Shown: positions 1-8,246 of the stretch, piece after piece
How positions within the stretch are numbered: the first letter of the stretch is position 1
Layout of the letters: each line of letters begins with the position of its first letter
Assembly: GCF_001636315.1 (NCBI RefSeq)
Contig: NZ_KV440949.1
Location: 4,172,084-4,236,083, forward strand
Length of the DNA: 64,000 bases
Origin: Neobacillus mesonae
GTDB lineage: Bacteria; Bacillota; Bacilli; Bacillales; Cytobacillaceae
Direction of reading: 5' to 3'
The notes under the pieces: generated by a model
Seen by the model: the letters and a program-made list of their open reading frames with translations, nothing else
What the model was told of the DNA's origin: nothing
Databases searched by the model: none
Position numbers and translations under genes: made by a program

Positions 1-128
1 TTATTACGAGAAGGGAAAAAGTAATTCGTATCTTTCCAAATACCCAATCTGCCTTTCGATTGGTAGGTGCCGTTCTAATGCAATATCAGGAGGCCTACTC
101 CATGAGGAAGACATTAATTAATAACTAA
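1..128 (+). mobile_element. IS256-family (Mutator) transposase, C-terminal end only
   Basis: Frame 3 is open from the window edge to a TAA at 126-128 and reads the typical C-terminus of IS256-type transposases: basic REKVIRIFPN, then SAFRLVGAVLMQYQE. About 41 residues are visible. The rest of the gene lies outside the window, so I cannot tell whether the element is intact. It directly borders the repeat and broken NERD gene locus, which marks this edge as accessory DNA. Confidence 0.85.
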
Positions 129-170
129 TTTTGCTTTATTTTTCGACTCCACTTCCATCATGGGATGATC

Positions 171-228
171 ACATATCCGGGAAGGGCTGTCAAAGTGAAA
201 AGCCTTTGACAGCCCTTCCCGGATATGT
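171..228. repeat. Perfect 25-bp inverted repeat downstream of the transposase
   Basis: The arms 171-195 and 204-228 are perfectly complementary (beginning acatatccgggaaggg) around an 8-nt loop. The position just after the transposase stop fits the terminal inverted repeat region of the insertion sequence, or two abutting IS ends. It would also form a very strong RNA hairpin that blocks read-through out of the element. The exact IS boundary cannot be fixed without the left end. Confidence 0.6.
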
Positions 229-344
229 AGAAGAAAAACCATGGAAGTTTCGTCAAAAAAAATGAAAGGGTATGGATAGAGAATATAAAGGAAATAAGTT
301 GAAAATAATTGCCTTTGATTTTACACAAAAATCAGGACTTGACT

Positions 345-510
345 CATAGAGGTCCTCAATGAACACGAAATCGTGAAAAAAAGCGGAAGAAGTGATCATA
401 GAGGTATTCAATGAACACGAAATCGTGAAAAAAATCGGAAGAAGTGACCATAGAGGTATTCAATGAACACGAAATCGTGAAAAAAAGCGGAAGAAGTGCA
501 CATAGGATTC
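345..510 (-). repeat. Tandem array A: three 52-bp units plus a partial fourth
   Basis: Units start at 345, 397 and 449, with a fragment from 501. Each has an A-run, a purine-rich spacer, a 27-nt hairpin core (for example 392-418) and a segment with the small palindrome CACGA-AA-TCGTG. The period of 52 is not a multiple of three and there is no long open frame, so it is not coding. It lies 3' of the broken NERD gene. It shares period and hairpin geometry with the 16-unit array at 19660-20492, although the sequences differ widely. The strand given is that of the neighbouring NERD gene and of the better RNA fold. Confidence 0.85.
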
Positions 511-528
511 CTTAAAGGAATACCAAAA

Positions 529-566
529 GAAAACCGCTCAATTTGAATAATCAATGAGCGGTTTTC
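529..566. terminator. Bidirectional intrinsic terminator
   Basis: The 12-bp arms GAAAACCGCTCA (529-540) and their complement (555-566) flank a 14-nt loop, with A-rich and T-rich sides for both strands. It sits between the stop of the NERD pseudogene and array A, so array A would be separated from, or only partly read with, the NERD message. Confidence 0.8.
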
Positions 567-597
567 TTTCGATAGATCCTATTAATTTTATCTTAAG

Positions 598-1512
598 TTA
601 AACAAAATAGCTAAATCTGCCTTTACCACAAAGACGATAGTATTTTTTTAGAATTCTAGTAATTGCTCTTCTAGACCTTACCACTTTACACCAATTATAA
701 ATCTCCGTGGTTGTCACTCTCCTCTCCGGAAACAAAATCTTAAATTCCTCCACACAACGTATTACCGCGGACTCCACACTATCCTCGAGTCCACACTTAC
801 AACACCTTAATTTCGTATCACCATCTGCCTCCATAAACTGGTGACAACAAGCGGAAAGAACCCCTTTTATCGTTCTGTCGTAGTCATAATTTGGTTTTGC
901 CGTGAAAGGGTAATCTCCCAAATCCAGCGAAATTAACAGATCCGCCAGCTTTTCATGGCCGCTGTTTAATTTTGTCGGTATTTTATTCAATGTTTGCATA
1001 AATCGTACTATCTGGGTTGGAAAAATAATCGATGGGTTTTGTGGAGCCTGGTACATTGTAAGTTCTGAGTTTATATAAACTAGATACGCTTCAACATTGA
1101 AGTGAAATCCGAGTTCTTGGAGCAATTGGCGGAACATAGTTTCGCAACGCTGCAATTGAATATAAGGATCTTTAATAATTTTTCCGGTTTTAATATGCTT
1201 CAGATTCTTAGATTCAAATTCGTAATCACCTTCGTAATTTTTTACATCGACGAGGTAAATAGTTTTTTGAAAAATAATCAAGGTGTCAATCTAAAAAAAG
1301 TGGTTGTCTATTTTTAGCAGCAAACCGTTGATGACGATACATTCACTCTCAAGTTTCCCCGTCAACTGATCGAACTTAACTTCACCTTCAAATCCTTTCG
1401 CTAGGCTAAAATAATTCTTCCAATCTTGATCTGACAGCGTCATCCTGCTATTTAAAGACTGCAAAACAACTAATTCCAGTGGTGTTTGGCGCGACTTTCG
1501 AGGTTCTGGCAC
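598..1512 (-). pseudogene. NERD-domain (nuclease-related) gene broken by one in-frame TAG
   Basis: This is the diverged paralogue of the intact 303-residue NERD protein at 20551-21462. Translation from the GTG at 1512 gives 73 residues, then TAG (1291-1293). The same frame continues without shift through DVKNY and the Cys-rich C-terminal part to 598. The total is 304 codons plus stop, the same length as the paralogue. The stop falls at codon 74, where the intact copy has Gln74, so a single C-to-T change of CAG explains it. The upstream piece keeps the conserved Glu and the downstream piece keeps the D-x-K pair, so neither part alone would hold a full active site. Restart at an internal ATG or stop read-through is possible but unproven. 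Array A follows its 3' end. Confidence 0.85.
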
Positions 1513-1684
1513 TCCCCGTCACCATCCTTAGAACATTATTAAAATCCTAAACATATTTTATAAAAAGGAGCCTAAACCTGCGTACATAATAAATGAAATT
1601 TTTGTTACGTTTTCAAAAAAATAGATATTAAACCTTCAAGATACTTAGTAAAATAATATTAAACAGGTGAGTGAGGTGCTCTAT

Positions 1685-1999
1685 ATGATAATTGTGACAA
1701 CTGATGCAATACCAGGCAGGGAAATAAGAGATATAATTGGAATGGTTAAGGGAAGCACGGTTCAGTCAAAGCATATTGGCAAGGATTTTATGGCAGGCTT
1801 GAAAACGATTGTTGGCGGCGAAATTAAGGAATATACAGATATGCTGAATGAGGCCCGGGAAAAGGCAATTGAAAGAATGGTGGACGAGGCCAGAAATACC
1901 GGAGCTAATGCCATTGTGGGGATGCGGCTGCAATCAAGCTCGGTCATGCAGGGAGCATCTGAAATTATCGCTTATGGAACAGCAGTTTGGATTGATTAA
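1685..1999 (+). CDS. YbjQ/UPF0145-type putative metal-binding protein
   Basis: The 104-residue protein starts MIIVTTDAIPG and has the conserved centre of the UPF0145/YbjQ family, including IVGGEIKEYTDML and ANAIVGMRL followed by a Gly/Ala-Tyr-Gly end. Family members are small pentamer-forming proteins often labelled heavy-metal-binding, without a settled function. The ATG at 1685 is preferred over the GTG at 1667 because gaggtg lies 6-7 nt before it and the family normally starts at MIIVTT. It stands alone between the NERD pseudogene and the bmrCD leader. Confidence 0.85.
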   Translation: MIIVTTDAIPGREIRDIIGMVKGSTVQSKHIGKDFMAGLKTIVGGEIKEYTDMLNEAREKAIERMVDEARNTGANAIVGMRLQSSSVMQGASEIIAYGTAVWID

Positions 2000-2017
2000 T
2001 TTTTTGAAAAATGGGAA

Positions 2018-2044
2018 TTGACAATTACAAAAACTGGTGATAAT
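2018..2044 (+). promoter_or_regulatory. Candidate sigma-A promoter for the bmr leader transcript
   Basis: A perfect -35 TTGACA lies at 2018-2023, with GATAAT at 2039-2044 (spacer 15) or TAATCT at 2041-2046 (spacer 17). It is the only good promoter match between the YbjQ-like gene and the leader ORF at 2085, about 40 nt upstream of it. Confidence 0.6.
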
Positions 2045-2084
2045 CTAACAAGGTAAGAAAAAAAAGGAAATGGAGGGTTACGAA

Positions 2085-2159
2085 ATGATGAAACTTATGA
2101 AAATGCAGCCAGCAACTGAATATGGAAACGTAACCTGTTCAGAAGAATTATCCTTTTAG
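2085..2159 (+). CDS. 24-residue leader peptide of the bmrCD attenuator
   Basis: ATG at 2085 with a strong tggaggg ribosome site 8 nt upstream opens a 24-codon frame (MMKLMKMQPATEYG..., ending in SEELSF) that stops at TAG 2157-2159. Its last third (2129-2138) is complementary to the 5' arm of the following terminator, which is the layout of a ribosome-controlled attenuator. In B. subtilis, bmrCD is preceded by the leader gene bmrB (yheJ), and drug-induced ribosome stalling there releases expression. This ORF is much shorter than I recall for bmrB and is assigned by position and logic, not by sequence similarity. Confidence 0.7.
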   Translation: MMKLMKMQPATEYGNVTCSEELSF

Positions 2160-2232
2160 GTCTTTCATGTGCTTACAATAGATGACTTAACACAGGTTGC
2201 GTTCCTTTGTGATGCGTAACGTGTGTTTTTTT
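2129..2232 (+). promoter_or_regulatory. Ribosome-mediated transcription attenuator before bmrCD
   Basis: The terminator hairpin pairs 2191-2201 with 2215-2225 (CACA-g-GTTGCG against CGTAAC-g-TGTG, one G-T pair) and is followed by seven T. The alternative antiterminator pairs 2129-2138 (CGTAACCTGT, inside the leader ORF) with 2192-2201 (ACAGGTTGCG): ten pairs with one wobble. The two structures exclude each other because both use 2192-2201. A ribosome stalled early in the leader leaves 2129-2138 free and would favour read-through. One that finishes the ORF would disrupt it and favour termination. Confidence 0.75.
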
Positions 2233-2257
2233 GTCTCTTTTTTTAGGGTTTAAGGTG

Positions 2258-2297
2258 AGGCATACTGCACATTTATGGCGGTATGCCTTATTTTTTT
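2258..2297 (+). terminator. Second strong terminator in the bmrCD leader
   Basis: The arms 2258-2268 and 2278-2288 (AGGCATAC against GTATGCCT, extended by a T-G pair and two GC pairs) are followed by TTTTTTT at 2291-2297. It is downstream of the attenuator and still upstream of bmrC, so the leader contains two consecutive termination points. Confidence 0.75.
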
Positions 2298-2325
2298 CTA
2301 TAGAAAAATAGGGGAGGAACAACAA

Positions 2326-2385
2326 ATGACTCAAATATCCGTTATTAGATTAGCACAAAGCAATGTGGAGATAGAGGGCGGATAG
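2326..2385 (+). CDS. Possible second small leader ORF (19 residues)
   Basis: ATG at 2326 follows a strong ggggagg site by 8 nt and opens a 19-codon frame (start MTQISVIRLAQS) ending at TAG 2383-2385, 25 nt before the bmrC start. It lies after both terminators. It may couple translation to bmrC, or be a remnant of a longer leader gene. Only the ribosome site and spacing support it. Confidence 0.4.
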   Translation: MTQISVIRLAQSNVEIEGG

Positions 2386-2410
2386 TTTTTACAAAAGGGG
2401 GAATGACAGC

Positions 2411-4168
2411 ATGTTTTCGGTATTAAAGAAATTAAATTGGTTTTTTAAAGAAAATAAGCGGCGTTATTTAATTGCCATCCCATTACTAATTTTTGTCGGC
2501 TTAATCGATATTCTGCCGCCGAAATTGATTGGTATGGCGATTGATGATATTCACATTGGCGGGATGACGGAGAATAAAATTTGGTTCTACTTGGGACTGC
2601 TTTTGGTCATCATGCTATCATCTTATGGTATTAGTTACATTTGGCAATATTTGTTATTTGGCGGAGCCTTTCTAGTGGAACGAAAACTGAGATCCCGGTT
2701 CGTTCAGCATCTGCTAAAAATGACGCCGGCCTTTTATGAAAAAAATCGTACCGGGGATTTGATGGCCCGGGCGACGAATGATTTAAAAGCAATCTCGATT
2801 ACTGCTGGATTTGGGATATTAACCTTGGTGGATTCCAGCGCGTGGATGCTGACGCTGCTGTTAACAATGGGATTTTTAATCAGTTGGAAACTGACGCTGG
2901 CAGCAATTATTCCGCTGCCAATCATGGCTGTTCTGATGCAATTATATGGGAAACGAATTCACACCCGTTTCATGCAAGCCCAGGATGCCTTTGGTAAATT
3001 AAACGATAATGTACTGGAATCAGTTGCCGGCGTAAGGGTAATTCGCGCCTATGTGCAAGAAAATGCCGATAGCAGCCGCTTCCAGAAATTAACCGAAGAT
3101 GTTTTTCAAAAAAATATGAAAGTGGCTGTGATTGATTCTTTATTTGATCCTACCATTAAAATTCTTGTGGGAATCAGCTATTTAATTGGTCTTGGATATG
3201 GTGCCTATCTCGTTTTCCATCAGACCATTACGTTAGGGAACCTCGTTTCGTTTAATGTTTACTTAGGGATGCTGATTTGGCCGATGTTTGCGATTGGGGA
3301 ATTAATCAATGTCATGCAGCGCGGTAATGCTTCACTAGACCGCGTGAATGAAACGTTAAGCTATAAAGAGGAAGTTGCCAATCCGTCAGAACCAACATCG
3401 CTTAGTACTGCAGATAAAATTAACTATCAAAAGGTGACCTTCCGTTATCCATCCTCGAACTTTGACAATCTGATAAATGTCGATGTGACGCTTTACCAAG
3501 GGCAAACTTTGGGGATTGTCGGGAAAACAGGCAGCGGCAAGACTACATTTATCAAGCAATTATTACGTCAATATCCGCTTGGAAAAGGAGATGTTGCCAT
3601 TTCGGATGTTTCGTTAGAGGAACAAACGCTTGAACAAGTGCGGAGCTGGATTGGCTATGTACCACAGGATCATGTCCTTTTTTCAAAAAGCGTAAAAGAA
3701 AATATTTTATTTGGCCATAAAGATGCAAGCGAAACTGAAATGGAGAGAGCAATCGATTTAGCGGCATTCCGAAAAGATTTGGAAATGCTTCCTGAAGGGC
3801 TGGAAACACTTGTTGGTGAAAAGGGAGTAGCTCTTTCCGGGGGACAGAAGCAGCGGATTTCGATTGCCCGTGCCTTAATCAAGAACCCGGAAATTCTGAT
3901 TCTTGATGATTCCTTATCGGCGGTTGATGCCAAAACGGAGAAAAAAATCATTGATAATATCCGTCAGGTCCGCAGCGATAAAACAACAATCATAACCACT
4001 CACCGAATGTCTGCGGTTCAGCATGCAGATCATATTATCGTTCTTGATGAAGGGAAAATCATTGAGGAAGGGACACATGAACAGCTGCTTGAGCGAAGCG
4101 GCTGGTATAAGGAGCAATTTATCCGCCAGCAAATTGAAAATAAAATGGAAGAGGGGGTGTCAGTATGA
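2411..4168 (+). CDS. bmrC: Heterodimeric multidrug ABC exporter subunit BmrC (YheI)
   Basis: The 585 residues match the length of B. subtilis BmrC. An N-terminal transmembrane domain with about six helices (to roughly residue 320) is followed by an ABC ATPase. Walker A GKTGSGKT is at 371-378 and the signature LSGGQ is canonical, but Walker B ends D499-D500, with Asp where the catalytic Glu belongs. This is the hallmark of the degenerate-site half of BmrCD-type exporters, and Asp500 is the same position as in the B. subtilis protein as I recall it. It exports drugs across the cell membrane together with BmrD, whose start codon overlaps this stop by 4 nt. Expression is probably controlled by the attenuator upstream. 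Start: aaaggggg 9 nt before the ATG. Confidence 0.93.
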   Translation: MFSVLKKLNWFFKENKRRYLIAIPLLIFVGLIDILPPKLIGMAIDDIHIGGMTENKIWFYLGLLLVIMLSSYGISYIWQYLLFGGAFLVERKLRSRFVQHLLKMTPAFYEKNRTGDLMARATNDLKAISITAGFGILTLVDSSAWMLTLLLTMGFLISWKLTLAAIIPLPIMAVLMQLYGKRIHTRFMQAQDAFGKLNDNVLESVAGVRVIRAYVQENADSSRFQKLTEDVFQKNMKVAVIDSLFDPTIKILVGISYLIGLGYGAYLVFHQTITLGNLVSFNVYLGMLIWPMFAIGELINVMQRGNASLDRVNETLSYKEEVANPSEPTSLSTADKINYQKVTFRYPSSNFDNLINVDVTLYQGQTLGIVGKTGSGKTTFIKQLLRQYPLGKGDVAISDVSLEEQTLEQVRSWIGYVPQDHVLFSKSVKENILFGHKDASETEMERAIDLAAFRKDLEMLPEGLETLVGEKGVALSGGQKQRISIARALIKNPEILILDDSLSAVDAKTEKKIIDNIRQVRSDKTTIITTHRMSAVQHADHIIVLDEGKIIEEGTHEQLLERSGWYKEQFIRQQIENKMEEGVSV

Positions 4169-6180
4169 AGACAGGGAGACGATTGTTTCAATATGCCTTA
4201 AATTATAAAAAGATCATAATTGCTGCATTGCTTATGTTAACAATTGCTGTTGGGACTGATTTAGCCGGCCCGTTCATTGCGAAAAATATTATCGATAAGC
4301 ATATCCTTGGAATTGAATCGGTCTGGTATGAAACTTCCAGCAGTAAAAATGCTGCAAATTTAAACGGCAGCTATTATAAGCGGGAGGAATATTTTTCTCC
4401 GAATGAACAAAAAGGGAATCAGGTACGAATTCTGCAAGTCGGCACAAAATTCGTGTTTACCGAAGAAAAGATCACATTTGACGGGAAGCGGACTTTAAAT
4501 AACGAAGTGCTCACGATAAGCAAAGGTTCAAAAAAAGCAACATATCATGTGCAAACCTTGAAGGGAAATGAACAGCTGCGTTTTTACCAGCCGGAGATCC
4601 CTGGGATTATTCAATTGTTATTGATCTATTTTGGTTTATTGGTCGTCTCCGCCTTTTTTCAATATGGTCAAAGGTATCTTTTGAAAAATTCGGCTAACCG
4701 GATTATTCAGAAGATGCGGGAGGATGTCTTTAATCATATCCAGAGGCTGCCAATCAACTATTTTGATAATCTGCCCGCTGGCAAGGTGGTTGCTAGAATT
4801 ACTAATGATACGGAAGCGATCCGCGAATTGTACGTGACCGTTCTGGCCACATTTTTCACGAGTGCTATCTATATCACCGGTATTTACGTCGCGTTGTTCA
4901 TTCTAAATCCAAAGCTTGCGGCTATTTGTTTATTACTGCTGCCGATTCTTTATGTTTGGATGCTGGTGTACCGGAAATTTGCCTCGAAGTATAATCGTGT
5001 CATTCGCTCAAGAAATAGTGACATTAATGCAATGATTAATGAATCGATTCAAGGAATGAACATTATTCAGGCGTTCAGCCGGGAAAAGGAAACGACAGCG
5101 GAATTTGAAAAGCTAAATAATGAGCATTTTACTTATCAAAATAAATTGTTAACGCTCAATTCTTTAACCTCCCATAATTTAGTGGGAATCTTACGAAACT
5201 TAATTTTTGTCGCGTTTATTTGGTATTTTGGAGGACTGTCGCTGGTTCCATCTGTAGTTATTTCACTAGGGATGCTGTATGCCTTTGTTGATTATATTAA
5301 TCGTTTGTTCGAGCCTGTACAGGGTGTGGTAAACCAGCTGGCCAATTTGGAACAGGCACTAGTTGCCGGAGAACGAGTTTTCAAGCTCATGGATGAACCG
5401 GGGGAAAATGTTAGTCTAGAGCGGATTCCCCGGATGAAAGGGAATGTTTCGTTCGAAAATGTCTCATTCGGCTATAAAGAAGGCGAATATGTTTTGAAAA
5501 ATATTAATTTTTCCGCTAAACAGGGGGAAACGGTTGCTCTTGTTGGTCATACCGGCTCTGGAAAAAGCTCCATCATGAACCTGCTATTTCGCTTCTATGA
5601 TTGCCAAAAGGGGAAAATCATCATTGATGGCAAGGATATTGAATGTGTTCCAAGGCAGACACTGCGGAACCACATGGGAATTGTGCTGCAGGACCCGTAT
5701 TTATTTACTGGTACAATTGCATCCAATGTAAGCTTAGATGACCCGTCAATTACAAGGGAAAAAGTAGAGAAGGCATTGAAGGATGTTGGGGCGGACCGTG
5801 TCTTTAAGAATTTGGAGAACGGATATGATGAGCCCGTGATTGAGAAGGGAAGTACCCTCTCAAGCGGCCAGCGCCAGTTAATTTCATTTGCCCGGGCATT
5901 GGCGTTTAATCCCGCAATTCTGATATTGGATGAAGCGACCTCAAGCATTGATACGGAAACGGAAGCTGTGATTCAGGAAGCAATGGAGGTACTCAAGAAG
6001 GGGCGTACGACCTTTATCATTGCACATCGATTGTCGACGATTCGTAATGCCGATCAAATTCTCGTGCTAGACCGCGGGGAAATTGTGGAACAAGGTACGC
6101 ACGTTGAATTAATGGCATTAAAGGGAAAGTATTATCAAATGTACCAGCTGCAGAAGGGCGGTACGGAATTAGCAGGTTAA
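4165..6180 (+). CDS. bmrD: Heterodimeric multidrug ABC exporter subunit BmrD (YheH)
   Basis: The 671-residue partner of BmrC starts inside the ATGA overlap with it. A first membrane helix is followed by an extracellular insertion of about 100 residues (roughly 47-145), the known external domain of BmrD, then the remaining helices and an ABC ATPase. Walker A is GHTGSGKSS. Walker B keeps the catalytic Glu590 (ILILDE), but the signature is changed to LSSGQ. Thus the pair builds one consensus ATP site (Walker motifs of BmrD with the signature of BmrC) and one degenerate site. The equal lengths and complementary defects make the assignment firm. Confidence 0.93.
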   Translation: MKTGRRLFQYALNYKKIIIAALLMLTIAVGTDLAGPFIAKNIIDKHILGIESVWYETSSSKNAANLNGSYYKREEYFSPNEQKGNQVRILQVGTKFVFTEEKITFDGKRTLNNEVLTISKGSKKATYHVQTLKGNEQLRFYQPEIPGIIQLLLIYFGLLVVSAFFQYGQRYLLKNSANRIIQKMREDVFNHIQRLPINYFDNLPAGKVVARITNDTEAIRELYVTVLATFFTSAIYITGIYVALFILNPKLAAICLLLLPILYVWMLVYRKFASKYNRVIRSRNSDINAMINESIQGMNIIQAFSREKETTAEFEKLNNEHFTYQNKLLTLNSLTSHNLVGILRNLIFVAFIWYFGGLSLVPSVVISLGMLYAFVDYINRLFEPVQGVVNQLANLEQALVAGERVFKLMDEPGENVSLERIPRMKGNVSFENVSFGYKEGEYVLKNINFSAKQGETVALVGHTGSGKSSIMNLLFRFYDCQKGKIIIDGKDIECVPRQTLRNHMGIVLQDPYLFTGTIASNVSLDDPSITREKVEKALKDVGADRVFKNLENGYDEPVIEKGSTLSSGQRQLISFARALAFNPAILILDEATSSIDTETEAVIQEAMEVLKKGRTTFIIAHRLSTIRNADQILVLDRGEIVEQGTHVELMALKGKYYQMYQLQKGGTELAG

Positions 6181-6240
6181 TTGAAGGAGTAGTGACTTTT
6201 TTTAAAGATTCACAAAAAGTTCATTTTTCTAATTCATAAG

Positions 6241-6300
6241 TGTAATTTATATCACAAGAAAAAATCACCTTCCGTGATAATGTAAAAATGTTTAACATTT
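6241..6300 (+). promoter_or_regulatory. Cluster of three palindromes, one CRP/FNR-like
   Basis: TGTAATTTATATCACA (6241-6256) differs by one base from the CRP/FNR-family pattern TGTGA-N6-TCACA. ATCAC-N5-GTGAT lies at 6264-6278 and the perfect palindrome AAATGTT-T-AACATTT at 6286-6300. They fill the stretch before the 27-residue membrane peptide gene and are likely binding sites for one or more regulators, possibly a redox or oxygen regulator such as Fnr, or Rex. The regulator's identity is inference. Confidence 0.5.
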
Positions 6301-6323
6301 ATCACAAATGAGGTGTATTTGAA

Positions 6324-6407
6324 ATGACCGATTATTCAATTGTATTGGCAATTGGAAGTGTGCTAATTCTTGCTTATTTCATTGGATATACGCTTTATAA
6401 TCACTAA
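6324..6407 (+). CDS. 27-residue single-span membrane peptide
   Basis: ATG at 6324 has gaggtg 9 nt upstream. The peptide starts MTDYSIVLAIG, runs through one hydrophobic helix of about 20 residues and ends GYTLYNH before TAA. An intrinsic terminator follows within 2 nt and a cluster of palindromes precedes it, so it has the complete layout of a real gene. I do not recognise a family. The size and single helix are like small accessory subunits of membrane complexes, for example of respiratory oxidases, but no motif proves this. Confidence 0.65.
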   Translation: MTDYSIVLAIGSVLILAYFIGYTLYNH

Positions 6408-6408
6408 A

Positions 6409-6440
6409 AAAACTGCAGACAAAACGTCTGCAGTTTTTTT
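6409..6440 (+). terminator. Intrinsic terminator of the membrane peptide gene
   Basis: AAAACTGCAGAC (6409-6420) pairs with GTCTGCAGTTTT (6426-6437) around a 5-nt loop, and the T-run continues to 6440. Confidence 0.85.
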
Positions 6441-6516
6441 AATCGAAACATTTTTTAATAAAGTGGCAGGGTTTGGGTATATATAATGGAGGGAATGTGA
6501 ATTGGAGGGTGAATGA

Positions 6517-7896
6517 ATGGATAACTTTCGGATAGAAATGGATACATTAGGTGAGGTTAAGGTGCCTGCCGACAAATTTTGGGGGGCACAGACACAAAGA
6601 AGTAAGGAAAATTTTAAAATTGGTTCGGAAAAAATCCCGCTAGAGCTCATTTATGGTTTGACCTATATAAAAAAGGCTGCCGCCAGCGTCAATTTTCAAT
6701 TGGGAAAGTTAAGTGAAACAAAAAAGAAGGCTATTCAAAAGGTTTGTGATGATATTTTAAATAAGGATTTCGACCAGCATTTTCCGTTGGCGGTCTGGCA
6801 AACCGGGAGTGGTACACAGGCTAATATGAATGTGAATGAGGTTATTGCCAACCGGGCCAACCAGTGGCTGACGGAACAGAATATAAATGAGCGTTTACAT
6901 CCGAATGATGATGTCAACATGTCGCAAAGTTCAAATGATACATTCCCAACGGCGATGCATATTGCTGGGTATATAAAAATCGTGGAAAATCTGCTTCCGG
7001 CAATTGAAGAACTGCGGAATACATTTCGCGAAAAAGAGCAGGCATTTGCTAAGATTGTCAAAATAGGCCGAACACATTTACAGGATGCGACGCCGTTAAC
7101 ACTTGGCCAGGAAATCAGCGGCTGGCGGTTTATGCTTGAGAAGAACGAAACTATGATTACGGAAGCGATGGACCATCTGCTGGATTTAGCCATTGGCGGA
7201 ACGGCTGTTGGAACAGGAATTAATGCGGGACCGGAGTTTAGCACTAGGGCGGCGGAAGAAATTGCGAAACTAACTGGCTATCCGTTTCGTTCATCAGAAA
7301 ATAAGTTTCATGCTTTAACTAGCCATGATGAAATTGTTCATGCACATGGGGCTTTGAAGGCTTTAGCTGCTGATTTAATGAAGATTGCCAATGATGTCCG
7401 CTGGCTGGCAAGCGGTCCAAGAAGCGGGATAGGGGAATTGACGATTCCGGCAAATGAACCGGGAAGCTCCATCATGCCCGGCAAAGTGAATCCGACCCAA
7501 AGTGAAGCGCTGACAATGGTCGTCTGTCAAATATTTGGTAATGATGCGACAATCGGTTTTGCTGCAAGCCAGGGGAATTTTGAATTAAATGTGTTTAAAC
7601 CGGTTATTATTTATAATCTTATCCAATCAGTTCAGCTGCTAACTGACAGTATCAGATCCTTTAATGATCACTGTGCTGTAGGAATCGAAGCAAACACCGA
7701 GGTAATTAGCAAACTGGTGCAGCAATCTTTAATGCTGGTTACAGCACTAAATCCACATATCGGTTATGAAAAAGCTGCTGAAATTGCTAAATTGGCGTTT
7801 AAAGAAAACAGTACGTTAAAGGAAGCGGCGATTAAAACGGGGTATTTGACGGAAGAAGAGTTTGATCAATGGGTTCAGCCTGAAAAAATGGTATAA
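6517..7896 (+). CDS. fumC: Class II fumarate hydratase
   Basis: The 459-residue enzyme interconverts fumarate and malate in the citric acid cycle, as a cytosolic homotetramer. The fumarase/aspartase signature [11 protein letters not shown] is at 316-326, and the substrate-binding sections [23 protein letters not shown] and [10 protein letters not shown] are present. B. subtilis calls this gene citG (fumC), but there it is at another chromosomal site, so its place between bmrD and the SASP gene is a local difference. The start follows ttggaggg at 7-8 nt spacing. It appears monocistronic. Confidence 0.97.
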   Translation: MDNFRIEMDTLGEVKVPADKFWGAQTQRSKENFKIGSEKIPLELIYGLTYIKKAAASVNFQLGKLSETKKKAIQKVCDDILNKDFDQHFPLAVWQTGSGTQANMNVNEVIANRANQWLTEQNINERLHPNDDVNMSQSSNDTFPTAMHIAGYIKIVENLLPAIEELRNTFREKEQAFAKIVKIGRTHLQDATPLTLGQEISGWRFMLEKNETMITEAMDHLLDLAIGGTAVGTGINAGPEFSTRAAEEIAKLTGYPFRSSENKFHALTSHDEIVHAHGALKALAADLMKIANDVRWLASGPRSGIGELTIPANEPGSSIMPGKVNPTQSEALTMVVCQIFGNDATIGFAASQGNFELNVFKPVIIYNLIQSVQLLTDSIRSFNDHCAVGIEANTEVISKLVQQSLMLVTALNPHIGYEKAAEIAKLAFKENSTLKEAAIKTGYLTEEEFDQWVQPEKMV

Positions 7897-7950
7897 ATCA
7901 TAAAGTACAAGTGCCAGTTCGGCGAAGTTCCATGCTTGCGGGAACATGAA

Positions 7951-7974
7951 AGCCCCCTCGAAATTGAGGGGGCT
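7951..7974. terminator. GC-rich hairpin between convergent fumC and SASP genes
   Basis: AGCCCCCTC (7951-7959) and GAGGGGGCT (7966-7974) form a 9-bp stem. A clear T-run is lacking on either side, so it may be a weak or factor-assisted terminator for both genes. Confidence 0.6.
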
Positions 7975-8013
7975 AAGCCATATTATTAATTTGTTTTAAA
8001 AAGGGGTTGCTTA

Positions 8014-8217
8014 TTAACGTTGGAATCCGCCAAGCTGAGATTCAGCCATTGATACTAAACGCTTAGTGATTTCTCCTCCAACAGATCCGTTAGCACGAGA
8101 AGTAGTGTCTGCGCCAAGATTTACACCAAACTCTTGAGCGATTTCATACTTCATTTGGTTAAGTGCTTCTTGTACTCCTGGTACTAATAGTTGATTAGAG
8201 TTGTTGTTGTTAGCCAT
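8014..8217 (-). CDS. sspB: Alpha/beta-type small acid-soluble spore protein
   Basis: The 67-residue protein carries the family core: EIAQEFGV around the GPR protease cleavage site near residue 29, then [20 protein letters not shown]. These proteins coat and protect DNA in the dormant spore and are cleaved at germination. The symbol follows position, since sspB lies between yheH and yheD in B. subtilis. The sequence alone does not separate it from other SASPs. A gaggagtg ribosome site precedes the start, and a CATACTA box about 35 nt upstream suits the forespore factor sigma-G. Confidence 0.9.
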   Translation of the reverse strand: MANNNNSNQLLVPGVQEALNQMKYEIAQEFGVNLGADTTSRANGSVGGEITKRLVSMAESQLGGFQR

Positions 8218-8246
8218 AGTTGAATAACACTCCTCTGTTTAGTTTG

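Noticed and set aside
598..1512. Two separate small genes or a frameshift in the first NERD copy
   Set aside because: Both parts are in the same frame and align without gap to the intact paralogue; only one TAG separates them.
3552..3951. Minus-strand open frames inside bmrC, and similar ones inside bmrD, fumC, yhaN and addB
   Set aside because: They overlap well-supported genes, have no ribosome sites and show no family pattern; they are shadows.
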